Source of the DNA: Methylobacterium sp. J-070
Lineage (GTDB): Bacteria; Pseudomonadota; Alphaproteobacteria; Rhizobiales; Beijerinckiaceae
Direction of reading: 5' to 3'
DNA length: 64,000 nt
Assembly: GCF_022829385.1 (NCBI RefSeq)
Contig: NZ_JAKSXX010000291.1
Location: 1-64,000, forward strand
Shown: positions 25,571 through 35,212 of the stretch, one piece after another
Numbering within the stretch: the first letter of the stretch is position 1
Layout of the letters: each line of letters begins with the position of its first letter
The notes under the pieces: generated by a model
Database searches by the model: none
What the model was told of the DNA's origin: nothing
The model's input: only the letters and a program-made list of their open reading frames with translations
Translations under genes and position numbers: made by a program

Positions 25571-28500
25571 CCCGGCGGTGCGCCGGCGGCCTCGGCGCTG
25601 CTCTGCTGCGCCCCGCCGGGCGCCTCCGGCCGCCCGCGGTCGGGGGCGGCGGCGTCCGGGTAGCGCTTGCGGTACTCGGCGAGGAAAGCCGACAGCGTCT
25701 CCGCCTTGGTGGCGCGCGCCGCGATGGCGCGGAAGCCCGGCGCCCGGGTCGGATCGGCGCCGGTGAGCAGCGCGAAGGTGCGCGCGTCCGGGCTCGCCGC
25801 CATGGCCTCCGAGAACTTCGCCTTGAGCCGCTCCAGGCCGATCGCCTCGCCGGCGAGGTCGTAGGCGATCGCGGCGCGCACGGCGTCGGCCCGGGACTGA
25901 TCGTCCAGCGGCTGGCCGCTGCGCCACGCTTCGCCCAGCAGTGCCTCATGGGCTTCTCCGGCCTCCCGCCAGCGGCGGGCACCCCAATAGATGTCGGCGC
26001 GCAGGCGCTCGATGTCGGGACCGCTCTCGCTCTCCAGCGCCTCCAGCGCGAGGTCGGTGCGGGTGAGATCCGACAGCGCCCGGGCGCGGATCAGGCCGCG
26101 GGCGCGCTTCAGCGACGCCGGGAGCTCTGGCAGATCGGTGGTGTCGAGGACCTGCAGCGCCTGCATCGGCTTGTCGTCCATCAGCCGCACCGTGGCGAGA
26201 CGTGCCGCGACGGCGGAGCGAGCCGGGCCGGTGAGGCGGTTGTCGATCTGGTACTGGAGGAGGTCGGCGGCGGAATCGAGCAGGTCCAGCCCGACCAGGC
26301 GGTCGGCCAGCCGGCGCACCACCTCGTCCCCTCGACGTCCGATCGGGCTCAGCTCCCGGAAATCGAAGAACAGGGCCACGGCCTGGATCCCCGGGAGCGC
26401 GTCGCCCTTCTCGGTGAGATACAGGCTCTCGAAGGCGGCCTGGGCCTCGCGCGTCAGCGCCTGCGAGGCGGCGGCGTTCGGCGCGAAGGCGTTTGCCCGG
26501 CGCACCGCCGTGAAGGCGTCGCGCCAGCGTCCGGCGGCGAGGTAGAGCCGTGCGAGGCTCGCGGTGATGCCGTCCTCGACCGGACCCCCGTGCCAAGTCA
26601 GAGCGAGCCGCTCCAGGCGCTCCATGGCCGCGTCCAGGGTGAGCTTGCCGGCGGCCCGGGCCAGGAGCGCGCCGCGCAGGCTCGCCTCGGCCGCGACCGG
26701 CCGCACGGACGCCTGGTCCAGGCGCGCGTAGGCGTCCAGAGCCGCCTCGGTCTGTCCGGTCGCCTCCGCGACGCGGGCCCGGACCATCGCCAGCCGGTCG
26801 CGGATCCACGGGGGCAGGTCACGCACGTCCTCCGCCCGGGCGGCGGCGGTCTCGGCGTCGCCGTTCTCGATCGCCGACTCCGCCGCTACGGCGCGGATCT
26901 GCTGCGCAAGATCGGCGGGGTAGTCCTTGGCCAGCGGCAGGACCTTGAGGAAACCGGTCTCGGCCGCTTTCCAGTCGCCCGCTCCCGCGCCGGCGGCCGC
27001 CCGCCACAGGGCCGCCTCGGGGTCGTCGGCGAGCGGCGCCACCGCCAGCGCCTTCAGCGCCTCGGCGTTCCGCCCGATGCGCACGAGGGCGAGGCCCCGC
27101 AGGAGCGCCGTGTCCCGCTGGGCGGCCAGCAGCGGGTCGTCGGCCGCCGCGGTCTCCAGCGCCGCAAGGCCCTCCGGATCGAGCCCGTTGGCCAGATAGG
27201 CCCGGGCCAGGGCGAGCCGCGCCGGCCCCCGCTCGGACGGCGTCGCCGCGGCGGCGGCGTTGGCGAGGCCGCGCAGGGTCTCGCGCACGTTCCCCATCTG
27301 CGCCCGCTCCCAGGAATCCCGCGCGACGGCGAGGGTCCCCGCCTCGGCGAGGACCGGATCGGGCTTCCGGGACGCGCCGGAGGCGGCGAGGCCGCCGGCC
27401 CGGCCGATCGTTACGGCATCGAGCTCGGGCCGCACCTCCAGGTCGTCGGCGCTGGCCTGAACCGCGAGACCGTGCCGGCTCGGCAGGATCTCGAAATCCA
27501 CGAAGCGCCGGCTCTTCGGGTTGCCCACGGGGCGTTGCGCCGCCGAGGTGACCACCGCGACGCGCTCGCCGTCGAGGTCGAGCCACGTCGCCGAGCCCGG
27601 CCGCGGCAGGGCGAGGGTCACGGCGACGCGGCCGGCGGGATCGGGCTTGCGCTCGGGATCGATGGGATCGCTCGGGCTGAGGGTCTCGCCCGCCGACAGC
27701 TCCCAGGCGGGCCCGCTCCCCGTGGAGACGGCGCTGAGATCGACGAGGCGGCCCTGCGGCACCGGGAAGCGCAGGATCGTGAGTGCGCCCCGCCGCTCCG
27801 GCGTGCCCGTCGGTACGAGGTCGTGGCTTCCCGCCGGCACGGCCACCGGCTCCGAGGTCTCGAAGGCCAGCGTGGCGATGCCGCCCCGCTCGAACAGGAC
27901 GGCCGGCGGCAGGGCGCGGAACGGAAACACCAAGCCCGATCCGGCCCGGCGCGTCGGCGCCCCCTCGGTGGCGGCCTCCGGCGCGGGCCGCGCGTCCGCC
28001 CGGCTCGCCGATGCAGCCGGGGGCCGCGGCGCCGCGGCAGGCGGGGCCGCCGCGGGCGGTCCGGGCACCTCGACGGCGGTCTTGGCGGGCTCGGGCGGCT
28101 TGCGCCGGACCACGTCCAGGACGAAGGCGCCGTCCTCGCGCTCGGTGCCGATCGCGAACCCGTCCTCGGGGGTGACGAGGAGGCTCGCCGAGGACGCGTC
28201 CGTTTCCGTGGCGAGCTTGGCGATGCCGGGGCGCGGGCGGCCGCGGGTCTCGCCCGTATCGATGGTCCAGGGGCCGACGACCCGCAGGCGCGTGACCGGC
28301 CCCTCGGCGGTCACGCTCGTGACGGCCTCCGCGGGCAGGCGCAGCGACAGGCGCGTCAGCGTCGGCAGCCGGGCGATCTCTAGGGACAGGGCCCTGCGCG
28401 CGGGCTCGGGCACCCGCGCCTTCAGCGCCTCCTCGGCGGCGCGAGCCCGGCGGGCGAGTTCGGCCACGACCTCCGGCGGAAGCGGCGGCGGCAGCCCGGC

Positions 28501-28920
28501 CCAGCCCTCCGGCAGGAGGTCGACGAACACGCGCTCGCCCGCACTCTGCAGATTGATCCGGTAGGGCCGCTGCAGGGCGACCCGCAGGCCGATGCCGTCG
28601 GGGTCGCGCCGGACGCTCGACACGTAGGCCGGCATCTCCTCGGCGAGGCGCTCTGGACCGGCCGCGATGCGCTCGCCGTAACCGAGGAGGAGCACGCCGC
28701 CGGCGAGCTTGGCCTTGACCGCGACCGGCTTGTCGAAGGTGAGCACGATCCGGCCGTAGCCGCCCGCACCGCTGCCCGCTTCACTGCCCTTGGCGCCGAT
28801 CAGCTTGGCGGCCAGCGCCGGATCGAGCGCCGCCAGCAGGGCGAGCAGGGGCAGCGCCGCGCGGAGCAGCCGCACGCCGAACCCTCGACCGATCCGGGGT
28901 CGCCCGCCCACCGATCCCAT
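25567..28920 (-). CDS. Large periplasmic tetratricopeptide-repeat protein
   Basis: A 1117-residue protein of unknown function. An N-terminal signal or anchor ('VRLLRAALPLLALLAALDPALAAK') is followed by an AMIN-like beta-rich part (about residues 50-500, e.g. 'GRIVLTFDKPVAVKAKLAGGVLLLGYGERI' and 'VFVDLLPEGWAG'). A Pro/Ala-rich linker lies near 270-320. The C-terminal half is a long run of TPR-like helical repeats ('GPARLALARAYLANGLDPEGLAALETAA'). This resembles proteins encoded near flagellar and chemotaxis genes in other alphaproteobacteria, but no activity is known to me. A CtrA-like box lies 71 bases upstream, so cell-cycle-timed expression is likely. Confidence 0.8.
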   Translation of the reverse strand: MGSVGGRPRIGRGFGVRLLRAALPLLALLAALDPALAAKLIGAKGSEAGSGAGGYGRIVLTFDKPVAVKAKLAGGVLLLGYGERIAAGPERLAEEMPAYVSSVRRDPDGIGLRVALQRPYRINLQSAGERVFVDLLPEGWAGLPPPLPPEVVAELARRARAAEEALKARVPEPARRALSLEIARLPTLTRLSLRLPAEAVTSVTAEGPVTRLRVVGPWTIDTGETRGRPRPGIAKLATETDASSASLLVTPEDGFAIGTEREDGAFVLDVVRRKPPEPAKTAVEVPGPPAAAPPAAAPRPPAASASRADARPAPEAATEGAPTRRAGSGLVFPFRALPPAVLFERGGIATLAFETSEPVAVPAGSHDLVPTGTPERRGALTILRFPVPQGRLVDLSAVSTGSGPAWELSAGETLSPSDPIDPERKPDPAGRVAVTLALPRPGSATWLDLDGERVAVVTSAAQRPVGNPKSRRFVDFEILPSRHGLAVQASADDLEVRPELDAVTIGRAGGLAASGASRKPDPVLAEAGTLAVARDSWERAQMGNVRETLRGLANAAAAATPSERGPARLALARAYLANGLDPEGLAALETAAADDPLLAAQRDTALLRGLALVRIGRNAEALKALAVAPLADDPEAALWRAAAGAGAGDWKAAETGFLKVLPLAKDYPADLAQQIRAVAAESAIENGDAETAAARAEDVRDLPPWIRDRLAMVRARVAEATGQTEAALDAYARLDQASVRPVAAEASLRGALLARAAGKLTLDAAMERLERLALTWHGGPVEDGITASLARLYLAAGRWRDAFTAVRRANAFAPNAAASQALTREAQAAFESLYLTEKGDALPGIQAVALFFDFRELSPIGRRGDEVVRRLADRLVGLDLLDSAADLLQYQIDNRLTGPARSAVAARLATVRLMDDKPMQALQVLDTTDLPELPASLKRARGLIRARALSDLTRTDLALEALESESGPDIERLRADIYWGARRWREAGEAHEALLGEAWRSGQPLDDQSRADAVRAAIAYDLAGEAIGLERLKAKFSEAMAASPDARTFALLTGADPTRAPGFRAIAARATKAETLSAFLAEYRKRYPDAAAPDRGRPEAPGGAQQSSAEAAGAPPG

Positions 28921-28990
28921 CGCCTCGCCGCTCGATCCCGGGCCGCCGAACCGGCAGCACCCATTCCGGCGGGATCCTGCGCCGGGCCGG

Positions 28991-29006
28991 CTAACGCTGC
29001 CTTAAC
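28991..29006 (-). promoter_or_regulatory. CtrA-like box upstream of the TPR gene
   Basis: Read on the minus strand the site is TTAA-GGCAGCG-TTAGC, eight of nine CtrA consensus positions; on the plus strand it is CTAA-N7-TTAAC. It has the same TTAA-N7-TTAGC form as the Tad box and lies 70 bases before the start codon. Confidence 0.55.
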
Positions 29007-29054
29007 CGTAAGCGGAAACTTGGCCGGACCGGGCGACGGACCGGAGGCGCGGCG

Positions 29055-29738
29055 TCAGCCGCTCAGGGCCACGGCCCGGTCGAGGGCCTGGGGGAAGCCG
29101 CTGAGCGGGACCTCGATCGTCGCCGGATCGCTGCCGCTCGCCTTCTGGCCGGTCACGAACAGCTTCTTGGCATTCCGCATGCCGTCGAGCGCCAGCGTCG
29201 GGAAGCTGATCGACACGAAGCAGCCTTCGGCGCCGCACATCGTGTAGGGCGCGCCCTTGCCCAGCGTCTGCTCGTCGAGCTTGAAGGACACGCCCGGCTC
29301 GACGGCGAGGCCGAAGGGCATCAGCACGAGGCCCTCGGACCGGCCCTCAACTGGGGTCTGCAACTCGAGGGCGAACTTGCGCCGGCCGGTCTGCGAATCG
29401 CCCTGCGACTGGGCCACGAGACAGCTGACCTTGTCGCCCGGGCGGGTACAGGTCATCGTCCAGTCGCCGTAACTCTCGCTGACCATGCTGGCGCCGGCGG
29501 GCCAGGCGGCGTGCATCGGTGCCGCCGCATGGGCGACCGGCGTCGCAGCCTCGGCGGGCTTGGCCGCGGGCTTCGGCGCCGCGGGCTTGGACCGCGGCTT
29601 CGGGCGGGCCTTGGCCGGCGCGTCCGCGGGAGCGGCGGCCTCGGGCTCGGCGTCCTGGGCGCGCGACGCCCCGTTCGGGACGGCAAGCAGCAGCGTCGCG
29701 ATCAGGCTGGAGCGCGCAAGCGCGCGAAGTGTCGGCAT
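29055..29738 (-). CDS. Invasion-associated locus B (IalB) family protein
   Basis: A 227-residue secreted protein. A signal peptide ('MPTLRALARSSLIATLLLAVPNGASRA') is followed by a Lys/Pro/Ala-rich linker of about 60 residues. The IalB domain begins at 'SESYGDWTMTCTRPGDKVSCLVAQSQGD' and includes 'LQTPVEGRSEGLVLMPFGLAVEPGVSFKLDE', 'YTMCGAEGCFVSISF' and 'VTGQKASG'. Conserved Cys pairs (C-C and C-GAEG-C) suggest disulfides. In Bartonella IalB is linked to erythrocyte invasion, but homologues are common in free-living alphaproteobacteria and the role there is unknown. Confidence 0.85.
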   Translation of the reverse strand: MPTLRALARSSLIATLLLAVPNGASRAQDAEPEAAAPADAPAKARPKPRSKPAAPKPAAKPAEAATPVAHAAAPMHAAWPAGASMVSESYGDWTMTCTRPGDKVSCLVAQSQGDSQTGRRKFALELQTPVEGRSEGLVLMPFGLAVEPGVSFKLDEQTLGKGAPYTMCGAEGCFVSISFPTLALDGMRNAKKLFVTGQKASGSDPATIEVPLSGFPQALDRAVALSG

Positions 29739-29829
29739 CGAATCACGGTCCCCTTGGCCATCGGACGGCAGAGCCGCCTAATACCCTGGCCGGGGGGACG
29801 CAATCGTGCCCTGCGAAGCCCGGCTTCCG

Positions 29830-30006
29830 TCAGAGCGGGTTCGGGCCGCCGGCGGCACGGGCCAGGGCGCAGCGACGGGCGAAGGCGGCCTCCGCGCCGC
29901 CGCGAAGCGCGCGGGCGACGGTGAACATGAGGGTCAGAAAGCCGGGATCGCGGTCGGCGGTCTCGGTGACAGGGCCGGCGATCCGGGAGGTGATGAGCGC
30001 GAGCAT
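29830..30006 (-). CDS. Hypothetical 58-residue protein
   Basis: A short reading frame beginning 'MLALITSRIAGPVTETADRDPGFLTLMFTVARALRGGAEAAF'. It has no recognised domain, a weakly hydrophobic middle and high third-position GC. It lies between ialB and hss on the ialB strand, upstream of ialB. The frame extends upstream to 30153, but the coding character is better from 30006. Real status uncertain. Confidence 0.4.
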   Translation of the reverse strand: MLALITSRIAGPVTETADRDPGFLTLMFTVARALRGGAEAAFARRCALARAAGGPNPL

Positions 30007-30386
30007 GGCGGACTCCGAAATGTGAGGTCTCGGGCGCTTCCACACTCCCTGGTGCGTCCAGCCATCTCGGTGGCTGTGCTGCACTGCAATATGAGCCTTG
30101 CGGCGATCGCGTGCCAGCCGCATCGGCGCGGACGGCGCATGCAGTGGGATCATGCCGTGACGATCGGATCGTCAACCGCGCGTTAGGAACTCGGCTTCGC
30201 CGCGCGGTTGACCGGCGACGGTCCAGCCGCCATTGAGCGCGTTTTACGGCGACTCGGAGCTTGTCCCGGATCGGCAGCGCCCCCCGCGGCGCAGGCCTGT
30301 CGCCGCCCTGTCACACGGGCGCCATAACCCGCCCGCGAGCCAGACCCCGCGGACGCGCCCGGCTTCCGCCAACGAGGATCCCCCGC
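30007..30386. other. Intergenic region upstream of hss
   Basis: About 380 bases with no gene I can support. It contains an 18-base sequence at 30164-30181 (TCGGATCGTCAACCGCGC) that recurs at 35569-35586 before fadL. The hss promoter must lie here, but I see no clear -35/-10 pair. Confidence 0.4.
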
Positions 30387-31835
30387 ATGACCGATCAGCC
30401 GTCCCATCACCCGATCCATGGCCGCATCACCGGCCCCATCGTGATGATCGGCTTCGGCTCGATCGGCCGGGGCACCCTGCCGCTCATCGAGCGCCACTTC
30501 GCGTACGACCGCGCCCGCTTCACGGTGATCGACCCGGTCGACACTCACCGGGCGCTCGCCGAGACGCACGGGCTGCGTTTCGAGAAGGTCGCGCTGACGC
30601 CGGAGAACTACCGGGACGTGCTCACCCCGCTCCTCACCGAGGGCGGCGGACAGGGCTTCTGCGTCAACCTCTCGGTCGACACCTCCTCGCGCGCGATCCT
30701 GGAACTCTGCCGCGAGCTCGGTGCCCTCTACATCGACACCGTGGCGGAGCCCTGGCCGGGCTTCTACTTCGACAAGTCCAAGAGCCAGGGCGACCGCACC
30801 AACTACGCCCTCCGCCAGGACATCCTCGACGCCCGTGCCCAGAAGCCCGGGGGCACCACCGCGGTCTCCTGCTGCGGCGCCAATCCCGGCATGGTGTCGT
30901 GGTTCGTCAAGCAGGCGCTCCTCAACGTCGCCCGGGATACCGGGCTGCAGCGGCCGGAGCCCAAGACGAAGGCCGACTGGGCCGGCCTGATGAGGGAGCT
31001 GGGCGTCAAGGGCGTGCACATCGCCGAGCGGGACACTCAGCGCGCCAGGAACCCGAAGCCGCGCGGCGTCTTCGTCAACACCTGGTCGGTGGAGGGCTTC
31101 GTCTCCGAGGGCAACCAGCCGGCGGAACTCGGCTGGGGCACGCATGAGACCTGGATGCCCGCCAATGCCCGCGAGCAGGAGACGGGCTCGCGCTGCGCGA
31201 TCTATCTTCTGCAGCCGGGCGCCGACACGCGGGTGCGCACCTGGGTGCCCACCGCGGGCCCGCAATTCGGCTTCCTGGTGACCCACAACGAGGCCGTCTC
31301 CATCGCCGACTACTACACGGTGCGCGAGGGCGAAAAGCCGGTGTTCCGGCCGACCTGCCACTACGCCTATCATCCGGCCGACGACGCGGTGCTGTCGCTC
31401 CACGAGATGTTCGGCAACGCCGCCAAGGTGCAGGAGCGGCACCACATCCTCGACGAGACCGAGATCGTCGACGGGATCGACGAACTCGGCGTGCTGATCT
31501 ACGGCCACGCCAGGAACGCCTATTGGTACGGCTCGCAGCTCTCCATCGAGGAGACCCGCAGGATCGCCCCCTACCAGAACGCCACCGGCCTGCAGGTGAC
31601 CTCGGCGGTGCTGGCCGGCATGGTCTGGGCGCTGGAGAATCCGGAGGCCGGCATCGTCGAGGCCGACGAGATGGATTTCCGGCGCTGCCTGGAAGTCCAG
31701 ACCCCGTATCTCGGTCCGGTCGTGGGCGTTTACACCGACTGGACCCCGCTCACCGATCGCCCGGGCCTGTTCCCGGAGGATATCGACGCCAGCGATCCCT
31801 GGCAGTTCCGCAACGTGCTCGTGCACGGGGCCTGA
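30387..31835 (+). CDS. hss: Homospermidine synthase
   Basis: A 482-residue NAD-dependent enzyme that makes sym-homospermidine from putrescine, the major polyamine of many alphaproteobacteria. The Rossmann motif 'IVMIGFGSIGRGTLPLIERHF' is near the N-terminus. Family blocks are 'DTVAEPWPGFYFD', 'CCGANPGMVSWFVKQAL', 'FVNTWSVEGFVSEG' and 'PTCHYAYHPADDAVLSLHEM'. The ATG at 30387 follows AACGAGGATC. It is monocistronic and convergent with bioB through a shared hairpin. Confidence 0.95.
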   Translation: MTDQPSHHPIHGRITGPIVMIGFGSIGRGTLPLIERHFAYDRARFTVIDPVDTHRALAETHGLRFEKVALTPENYRDVLTPLLTEGGGQGFCVNLSVDTSSRAILELCRELGALYIDTVAEPWPGFYFDKSKSQGDRTNYALRQDILDARAQKPGGTTAVSCCGANPGMVSWFVKQALLNVARDTGLQRPEPKTKADWAGLMRELGVKGVHIAERDTQRARNPKPRGVFVNTWSVEGFVSEGNQPAELGWGTHETWMPANAREQETGSRCAIYLLQPGADTRVRTWVPTAGPQFGFLVTHNEAVSIADYYTVREGEKPVFRPTCHYAYHPADDAVLSLHEMFGNAAKVQERHHILDETEIVDGIDELGVLIYGHARNAYWYGSQLSIEETRRIAPYQNATGLQVTSAVLAGMVWALENPEAGIVEADEMDFRRCLEVQTPYLGPVVGVYTDWTPLTDRPGLFPEDIDASDPWQFRNVLVHGA

Positions 31836-31847
31836 GCCGCCACGCCG

Positions 31848-31870
31848 CCGGTCCCGACGGTCGGGGCCGG
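31848..31870. terminator. Bidirectional hairpin between hss and bioB
   Basis: CCGGTCCCGA-CGG-TCGGGGCCGG forms a ten-pair stem with one G-T wobble. It lies between two convergent gene ends and may terminate both, though T tracts are lacking. Confidence 0.5.
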
Positions 31871-31889
31871 CCCGACGGGGCGCGGGGCC

Positions 31890-32906
31890 TTACTCGGCCG
31901 CGGCCAGGACCGGCTCGGCGACCGGGATGCCGAGGTCGGCCAGCAGGGCGGCATCCGCATCCGCTTCGTTATTGGCCGTGGTGAGCAGGCGCTCGCCGTA
32001 GAAGATCGAGTTCGCGCCGGCGAGGAAGCACAGGGCCTGCGCCTCCCGGCTCAGCGCCCGGCGTCCGGCGCTGAGCCGCACCCGGGCCTTGGGCATCACG
32101 ATGCGGGCGGTCGCGCACATGCGCACCATGTCGAACGGGTCGATCGCCGTCGCGGCGTCGCCGAGCGGCGTGCCCGCGACGGCGGCGAGCGCGTTGATCG
32201 GCACGCTCTCCGGATGCGGGGCGTGGTTGGCCAGGACCTGCAGCATGGCCACCCGGTCGCCCGCCCCCTCGCCGAGGCCGATGATACCGCCGCAGCAGAC
32301 GCCGATCCCCGCCGCCCGCACCCGCTCCAGCGTGTCCAGGCGGTCCGCGTAGCTCCGGGTCGAGACGATCTTGTCGTAGTAGTCCGGCCCCGTATCGAGG
32401 TTGTGGTTGTAGGCCGTCAGGCCGGCCTCGGCGAGGCGCTCGGCCTGGCTCGCCGTGAGCATGCCGAGGGTCACGCAGGCTTCCATCCCGAGCCCGCGCA
32501 CGCCCCGCACCATGGCCAGCACCGCGTCGAAGTCGGGACCGTCCTTGGGGCTGCGCCAAGCCGCGCCCATGCAGAAGCGGGTCGCGCCGGACGCCTTGGC
32601 GGCCGCGGCCTCGGCCAGCACCGTCTCCACCGGCATCAGGCGCTGGCGCGCGAGGCCGGTCTCCTTGTGGTGGGCCGATTGCGAGCAGTAGCCGCAATCC
32701 TCCGGGCAGCCGCCGGTCTTGATCGACAGCAGGCTCGCCCGCTGGACGTCGGCCGGATCGTTGTGCGCCCGGTGCACCGTGGCGGCCCGGTGCACGAGAT
32801 CCAGCAGGGGCAGGTCGTGGATCGCGCGGATCTCCGCCACGCTCCAGTCGTGGCGGATCGCGGCGGGCTCGTCTTGCGGGGGACGGGGGAGGATGGTCGC
32901 GCTCAT
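31890..32906 (-). CDS. bioB: Biotin synthase BioB
   Basis: A 338-residue radical-SAM enzyme converting dethiobiotin to biotin. The 4Fe-4S motif is '[11 protein letters not shown]' (about residues 68-78), within '[23 protein letters not shown]' when read as overlapping pieces. The second cluster ligands are in '[10 protein letters not shown]' and '[11 protein letters not shown]', with 'RLSAGRRAL' carrying the conserved Arg of the 2Fe-2S site. The ATG at 32904-32906 fits family length. No other biotin genes (bioFDA) are nearby, so bioB stands alone. Confidence 0.95.
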   Translation of the reverse strand: MSATILPRPPQDEPAAIRHDWSVAEIRAIHDLPLLDLVHRAATVHRAHNDPADVQRASLLSIKTGGCPEDCGYCSQSAHHKETGLARQRLMPVETVLAEAAAAKASGATRFCMGAAWRSPKDGPDFDAVLAMVRGVRGLGMEACVTLGMLTASQAERLAEAGLTAYNHNLDTGPDYYDKIVSTRSYADRLDTLERVRAAGIGVCCGGIIGLGEGAGDRVAMLQVLANHAPHPESVPINALAAVAGTPLGDAATAIDPFDMVRMCATARIVMPKARVRLSAGRRALSREAQALCFLAGANSIFYGERLLTTANNEADADAALLADLGIPVAEPVLAAAE

Positions 32907-33050
32907 CCCGTGTTTGAGCCGGATCGGCGGCCAGAAATCAAGCGCCCGGGCAGCCGAGCATCCCAGGGTCAGAGCCTCGCACAGGACGTCCGCCGCATCG
33001 CCGTCCGCAAAATTGGAACGCCCGGCGGCCAAGAACTGCGCGCGACGCGC

Positions 33051-34133
33051 TCAGTCCGTCTGGACGATGGCGCCGTACCAACCCAGTCCGCGATAGGTCT
33101 CGTAGCCCGGCGTCCGATGGAACGCCGTCACCGCTCGGCCGTGCGGAGCGCGCACGACGCCGTTCGCCTGACCGTCCAGCCGGCACGCGATCCGTTCGGT
33201 CAGGATCCCCTTCCGGTCCGAGGCGGCCAGGACGCATCCGCGGGCATCGACGAGCAGCACGCGCGTGCGGTCGCGATCCTCGGGCGCGACGCGGATTCCC
33301 GAGACGATGGCGTGGGCCTGCGGCTCCCAATCGAAGTGGATGGCGAGGACCCCGAGCGGAGCGCCGTCGACACGGCCATCCGCGCGTACGCTCGCCGCGT
33401 AGGTGGCGACCTGGGCCCCGCCCAGGGCCGCGTCCCGGCGCACGTCGGCACACACGAAGGCATCCCCGCTCTGCAGGGCGAGCGCCTCCTGGAACCACGC
33501 TTCCCCCGAAACGCTCCGGCCGCGCAGATCGGCATAGCGATCCGCTCGACCCGTCGCCAGGATGCGGCCGTCCCGGCTGCAGATCCAGAGGTCGAGATAG
33601 ACCGTGTAGGCGGCGAGGATGACGCCGAGGCGCTCCTCGGCATAGGCCGCCGCCGCCGGGCTGGGCTCGCCCACGCACGCCACTACGGCGGCGTCGGTCG
33701 CCCACCAGCGTACGTCGCAGGTCCGCTCGTAGAGGTTGCGGTCGATCAGCTCGACGGCATTGAGCGCGAGGTCGATCAGCCGGGCGCCCTGGACCTCGTC
33801 GGCCATGGCCGCCACGGCTTTCTGCAACTCGATGATCCGGCCGGAGAGGTGGAGATCCAGCTCCCCGGCGATCGCCTCCACCGCGGCGCCGAGGGTCCGC
33901 ACCTCCTGCGCGACGACCGCGAAGCCGCGACCCTGCTCCCCGGCGCGTGCCGCCTCGATCAGCGCGTTCAGCGCGAGGATCTTGGTCTGGTCGGTGATTC
34001 GCCGGATCTGGCCGGTCTTCTCCTGGGCCGCCCGTTTCGCAGCCACCGCCAGCAACTCGATCGTCTTGAGTGTCGCCGGCTTCGACTCGGTTACGGCACC
34101 AGAGGATGGCGTGATGTTCGGTGAGACGTGCAT
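33051..34133 (-). CDS. Soluble MCP-like protein with reversed domain order
   Basis: A 360-residue protein. Residues about 25-90 are the signalling tip of a methyl-accepting chemotaxis protein: '[40 protein letters not shown]', the part that binds CheA and CheW. There are no membrane spans. The C-terminal half looks like a Cache/PDC sensor ('[42 protein letters not shown]', '[14 protein letters not shown]', '[19 protein letters not shown]'). Normal receptors have sensor first, membrane spans, then the tip; here the tip comes first and is short. It may be a cytosolic receptor or a modulator of chemotaxis arrays. A CtrA-like box lies 43 bases upstream. Confidence 0.8.
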   Translation of the reverse strand: MHVSPNITPSSGAVTESKPATLKTIELLAVAAKRAAQEKTGQIRRITDQTKILALNALIEAARAGEQGRGFAVVAQEVRTLGAAVEAIAGELDLHLSGRIIELQKAVAAMADEVQGARLIDLALNAVELIDRNLYERTCDVRWWATDAAVVACVGEPSPAAAAYAEERLGVILAAYTVYLDLWICSRDGRILATGRADRYADLRGRSVSGEAWFQEALALQSGDAFVCADVRRDAALGGAQVATYAASVRADGRVDGAPLGVLAIHFDWEPQAHAIVSGIRVAPEDRDRTRVLLVDARGCVLAASDRKGILTERIACRLDGQANGVVRAPHGRAVTAFHRTPGYETYRGLGWYGAIVQTD

Positions 34134-34175
34134 GGGAAACCCGGCCGGTGGCGACCAAGAGTATGTAACGATCGT

Positions 34176-34191
34176 CTAAAAGGACCTTAAT
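34176..34191 (-). promoter_or_regulatory. CtrA-like box upstream of the MCP-like gene
   Basis: On the minus strand the site reads TTAA-GGTCCTT-TTAG, followed by A instead of C: seven of nine CtrA consensus positions. It lies 42 bases before the ATG of the chemoreceptor-like gene, in an AT-richer stretch. Confidence 0.5.
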
Positions 34192-34339
34192 CCGGGCCGA
34201 CGGTCGGAATTGAAGTCTGATTCCGGATCGGTCGCGGCCGCAATTGAAAGTAGTATCGATATGACTGTATTCGCGCCGTCAACGAGTCCGGGCTGCCGCC
34301 TCCTGGAATCGGAGGCGGCGGCCGGTGTCAATCTCTCGA

Positions 34340-35212
34340 CTACCCGGCCGAGACCTTGGCGGTCCAATCGTCGAAGGCGATCACCGACTGGCGCTGCTCG
34401 CCCAGTCGCTCGATGCGCACCACCATCTCGTCGCCGGCCTTCAGGTAGCGCGGGGGTGTCATGCCGAGGCCGACGCCCGGCGGGGTGCCGGTGGTGATCA
34501 CGTCGCCCGGCTCCAGCAACATGAAGTGCGACGTGTAGGCGACGAGCTGCGGCACGTCGAAGATCATGGTCGCGGTCGAGCCGGTCTGGCGGCGCTCGCC
34601 GCTCACGTCGAGGCTCATGGCGAGGTTCTTCAGGTCGGGGATCTCGTCGAGGGTCACCAGCCACGGGCCGAGCGGCCCGAAGGTCGGCGCGCTCTTGCCC
34701 TTGGTCCAAGTCGGCCCGCGGTTCATCTGCCACTCGCGCTCGGACACGTCGTTGCAGATGCAGGCGCCCGCCACGTAGTTCAAAGCCTCGTTGGCGTGGA
34801 CGTAGCTGGCGCGTCGGCCGATCACCACGGCGAGTTCCACCTCCCAGTCGGTGCTGTGCGAGCCCTTGGGGATGATCACCGTGTCGTTTGGCCCGCACAG
34901 GCTGGACGGCGCCTTGTTGAAGATGATCGGCTCCGTGGGAATCGGCGAGCCGGTCTCGGCGGCGTGGTCGGCGTAGTTCAGGCCGATGGCGACCACGTTG
35001 CGCGTGCCGCCCACACAGGGGCCGAGCCGCACGTCCGGCGGGAGCTTCGGCAGGGTCTCGGGATCGAGGGCGCGCAGCCGCGCCAGCGACTCGGGCGCGA
35101 GCGCGGGGCCGGCGATGTCGCGCACGAGCCCCGAGAGATCGCGCAGGCCCCCGCTCGCATCCACGAGGCCGGGCTTCTCGTCGCCGCTCGGGCCGTGCCG
35201 GAAGAGCTTCAT
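34340..35212 (-). CDS. Fumarylacetoacetate hydrolase family protein
   Basis: A 290-residue FAH-fold enzyme. The conserved blocks are 'VAIGLNYADHAAETG', 'PIIFNKAPSSLCGPNDTVIIPKGSHSTDWEVELAVVIGR' with the metal-binding Glu residues, 'YVAGACICNDVSEREWQ' and 'DVITTGTPPGVGLGM'. Related enzymes hydrolyse or decarboxylate beta-diketo acids, ureidoglycolate or 2-hydroxyhepta-dienedioate; the ending pattern is close to ureidoglycolate lyase-type members, but substrate is not determined. No catabolic operon surrounds it. Confidence 0.88.
   Translation of the reverse strand: MKLFRHGPSGDEKPGLVDASGGLRDLSGLVRDIAGPALAPESLARLRALDPETLPKLPPDVRLGPCVGGTRNVVAIGLNYADHAAETGSPIPTEPIIFNKAPSSLCGPNDTVIIPKGSHSTDWEVELAVVIGRRASYVHANEALNYVAGACICNDVSEREWQMNRGPTWTKGKSAPTFGPLGPWLVTLDEIPDLKNLAMSLDVSGERRQTGSTATMIFDVPQLVAYTSHFMLLEPGDVITTGTPPGVGLGMTPPRYLKAGDEMVVRIERLGEQRQSVIAFDDWTAKVSAG

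Noticed and set aside
25948-28383. 811-codon plus-strand open frame opposite the TPR gene
   Set aside because: Composition is Arg/Gly/Gln-rich with no motif; antisense shadow caused by high GC.
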